From Acidimicrobiaceae bacterium (lineage in GTDB: Bacteria; Actinomycetota; Acidimicrobiia; Acidimicrobiales; Ilumatobacteraceae), in NCBI GenBank assembly GCA_020637295.1, contig JACJWF010000010.1, positions 62,001 to 126,000 of the forward strand: a stretch of 64,000 nt of DNA, given 5' to 3'. The first letter of the stretch is position 1; every line of letters starts with the position of its first letter. The position numbers and the translations under genes were made by a program. This document shows positions 62,261 to 64,000 of this stretch, piece after piece. Under the pieces are notes generated by a model. That model did no database searches. It worked only from the letters and a program-made list of their open reading frames with translations, and had not been told where the DNA came from.

Positions 62261-63667
62261 GTGACGACACTCACCCGGAAGCCCATGCCCTTCCTTGTAC
62301 CGGAGTACTGCAAGGGGTGCGGCCGATGCATCACCTCGTGCACCAAGGGCTGCATCACACCCGGCACGGAGATCAACCCGCTCACCGGCCTGGTGCCCGT
62401 GGTGCTGGACCTCACCGACTGCAACGCATGCGAGCTGTGCATCGACGCCTGCCCCGAGCCGTTCGGCCTGCGCCCCGAAGGTGAGCAGGCGGCCTTCGAG
62501 CTGCGCGACCCCGCCGAGCTGGGCGGCCCCCGGCCGTACGACGCACCGGTGCCCGAACCCCTGCCGGACACCACGCTCGCCCTCCCGGGGCGCGCCCCCC
62601 TGGTGGTGAAGGGCACCTACGCCTCGGCGCTGGGTGCGGTGCTCGGCGGCTGCCGGCACGTCTACGGCTACCCGATCACCCCCTCCACCGAGGGCGCCGA
62701 ACTGATGGCCAAGCTGCAGCCGATGCTGGACGGTGTGTTCGTCCAGGCCGTCAGCGAGGTGGCCACCGTCAACATGATGTACGGCGCCGGCGGGGCCGGG
62801 AAGCGGTGCATGACGTTCACCAGCTCGCCGGGCTTCAGCCTGATGCTGGAGGGCATCTCCTACCTGATCGGCGCAGAGGTGCCGGCCGTGTTCGTCAACA
62901 TCATGCGCGGCGGCCCCGGGCTGGGGAACATCGCCCCCGCACAGGCGGACATCAAGCTGGCCTGCCGCGGCCTGGGCCACGGCAACACCCACGCCATCGT
63001 GCTGGCACCGGCCACCCCGCAGGAGATGCTGGACCTGACGATGCTGTCCTTCGACCTGGCGTTCCGCTACCGCAACCCGGTGGTGGTGCTGGGCGACGGC
63101 TACCTCGGCCAGATGACCGGCAAGGTGCGCCTGCCCGACCACATGGTGGTGCCGGGCATCCCCGAGTGGGCCGTGTACGGCGACCACTCCCACCGCGGCA
63201 ACCTGATCTGCTCAATCGAGCTGCAGGAGGCCGACCTGGAGCGCCACAACCTGGACCTCGACGCCAAGTACGCCCGCATGACCGCCACCGAGCAGCGGGC
63301 CGACCTGCACCACTGCGACGACGCCGACGTGGTGGTGGTGGCCTGCAACACGCCCGCCCAGCTGGCCAAGGGGGCGGTGAAGGAGCTGCGCGAGCAGGGC
63401 GTGAAGGTCGGCCTGTTCCGCCCGATCACCCTCTGGCCGTTCCCCATCGATGCCTTCCGCGAGGTGGCCGAGCGGGCCCGCCACCTGGTGGTGGTGGAGG
63501 CCAGCGAGGGCCAACTGGAGGACGAGATGCGCCTGGCCCTCAGCTACGCAGGGGTGCACGCACCGCCGATCAGCCATGTGCGCCGCCAGGGCGGGGTGCT
63601 GCCGTCCCAGGCGGAAGTGGTGCAGCAGGTCCTTGCACTGACGCACGAGCGGGAAGGGGTGCTGTGA
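62261..63667 (+). CDS. 2-Oxoacid:ferredoxin oxidoreductase alpha subunit with fused N-terminal ferredoxin domain
   Basis: A 468-residue protein. Residues 1-75 hold two [4Fe-4S] clusters: YCKGCGRCITSCTKGC and CNACELCIDACPEP. The alpha subunit follows: GGCRHVYGYPITPSTEGAELMA, AVSEVATVNMMYGAGGAGKRCMTFTSSPGFSLMLEG and FVNIMRGGPGLGNIAPAQAD, close to VorB of 2-ketoisovalerate-type enzymes. The complex decarboxylates 2-oxoacids to acyl-CoA and reduces ferredoxin. GTG 62261 is preceded by GGAGGT at 7 nt. The stop shares a base with the beta-subunit start (TGATG). Confidence 0.9.
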   Translation: MTTLTRKPMPFLVPEYCKGCGRCITSCTKGCITPGTEINPLTGLVPVVLDLTDCNACELCIDACPEPFGLRPEGEQAAFELRDPAELGGPRPYDAPVPEPLPDTTLALPGRAPLVVKGTYASALGAVLGGCRHVYGYPITPSTEGAELMAKLQPMLDGVFVQAVSEVATVNMMYGAGGAGKRCMTFTSSPGFSLMLEGISYLIGAEVPAVFVNIMRGGPGLGNIAPAQADIKLACRGLGHGNTHAIVLAPATPQEMLDLTMLSFDLAFRYRNPVVVLGDGYLGQMTGKVRLPDHMVVPGIPEWAVYGDHSHRGNLICSIELQEADLERHNLDLDAKYARMTATEQRADLHHCDDADVVVVACNTPAQLAKGAVKELREQGVKVGLFRPITLWPFPIDAFREVAERARHLVVVEASEGQLEDEMRLALSYAGVHAPPISHVRRQGGVLPSQAEVVQQVLALTHEREGVL

Positions 63668-64000
63668 TGCCGACCTCCGTCTTCTACCGCCAGTTCGAGC
63701 GCCACGATCACGCCACCGGGATCAAGGCCCACACCACCACCTACTGCCCGGGCTGCGGCCACGGGGTGGCCCAGCAGTTCCTCGCCGAGGCGATCGACGA
63801 GCTCGGCGTGCAGGACCGCACGGTCCTCGTGTCGCCGGTGGGCTGCTCGGTGTTCAGCTACTACTACTTCGACGTCGGCAACACCCAGGCCGCCCACGGC
63901 CGGGCACCCGCCGTCGCCATCGGCCACAAGACGGCCAACCCGGACTCGATCGTCGTCTGCTACCAGGGTGACGGCGACCTGGCGTCCATCGGCCTGGCGG
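63667..64000 (+). CDS. 2-Oxoacid:ferredoxin oxidoreductase beta subunit, cut by window edge
   Basis: The first 111 codons are visible. TYCPGCGHGVAQQFLAEAIDELG holds the cluster-ligand Cys of the beta subunit, SPVGCSVFSYYYFDVGNTQAAHGRAPAVAIGHK is the region around the thiamine pyrophosphate site, and YQGDGDLASIGLA is the GDGD magnesium/TPP motif. It is coupled to the alpha subunit by a one-base overlap and runs off the right edge. Confidence 0.93.
   Translation, partial: MPTSVFYRQFERHDHATGIKAHTTTYCPGCGHGVAQQFLAEAIDELGVQDRTVLVSPVGCSVFSYYYFDVGNTQAAHGRAPAVAIGHKTANPDSIVVCYQGDGDLASIGLA

Overview
The window is very GC-rich, densely packed DNA from an actinobacterium. The markers are a mycothiol-type MshA followed by its YbjN neighbour, an F420/LLM-type oxidoreductase, C5-pathway heme genes behind Rex, CsoR/CopA copper resistance, a DUF222/HNH (13E12-type) protein under an actinobacterial SOS box, an RsiG-like anti-sigma factor, and a TANNNT box 6-10 nt in front of at least 22 start codons (leaderless transcription). 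Gene content and the lack of Streptomyces or Mycobacterium hallmarks make me think of Acidimicrobiia, but that is inference.

Layout. 1-5150: FAD oxidoreductase (cut by the window edge) coupled to an RNA methyltransferase, AlkB-like dioxygenase coupled to a class III aminotransferase, a tyrosine-phosphatase-like protein and an S51-like peptidase. 5168-9335: an FKBP-cyclophilin fusion and a degenerate cellulose-synthase-like PilZ membrane protein. 9378-11772: YgjP-like metallopeptidase and histidine phosphatase, facing a MoaD/ThiS-like protein with a GGCT tail, an RsiG-like protein and an XRE regulator. 11742-16433: NhaA, MshA, YbjN, a repeat-bearing spacer, a cupin and ProC. 16434-21714: a candidate structured RNA, SAM hydrolase, a 27-codon membrane peptide, an XRE regulator/membrane protein pair with palindromes, LLM oxidoreductase and acyl-CoA synthetase. 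21760-25217: lipoprotein, SOS-box HNH protein, two membrane proteins.

25312-37388 is the heme region: Rex, HemA, HemC, HemD, then a block of a secreted PD40-like protein, a single-pass Ig-like protein and a TPR-GGDEF cyclase, then HemB and HemL. 37564-45126: PAS/GAF/EAL phosphodiesterase, RlmB, IspDF, Crp/Fnr, an OpuAC-like lipoprotein with a Thr/Asp-rich insertion, and a YjbR protein. 45170-50441: a large FHA-FtsK/EssC-like ATPase diverging from a small HTH regulator, and a low-molecular-weight phosphatase. 50496-54127: the copper operon csoR-copZ-His-rich protein-copA with its operator. 54242-56909: enoyl-CoA hydratase, MhuD-like heme monooxygenase, tandem-GNAT protein directly behind tRNA-Lys, SnoaL-like protein.

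56940-61029 is an accessory island: two lipoprotein-like genes, a broken antisense gene end, and a 5'-truncated RHS core whose C-terminal tip carries a PD...EVK nuclease signature. The tip overlaps, by ATGA, an unrecognised gene that looks like its immunity partner. This is the best candidate for a new polymorphic toxin/immunity pair. 61213-64000 returns to ordinary metabolism: an SDR and a ferredoxin-fused 2-oxoacid:ferredoxin oxidoreductase alpha subunit followed by the start of the beta subunit.

Four separate proteins point to c-di-GMP signalling (PilZ protein, RsiG-like protein, GGDEF cyclase, EAL phosphodiesterase). Many gene pairs are translationally coupled by 1-4 nt overlaps.
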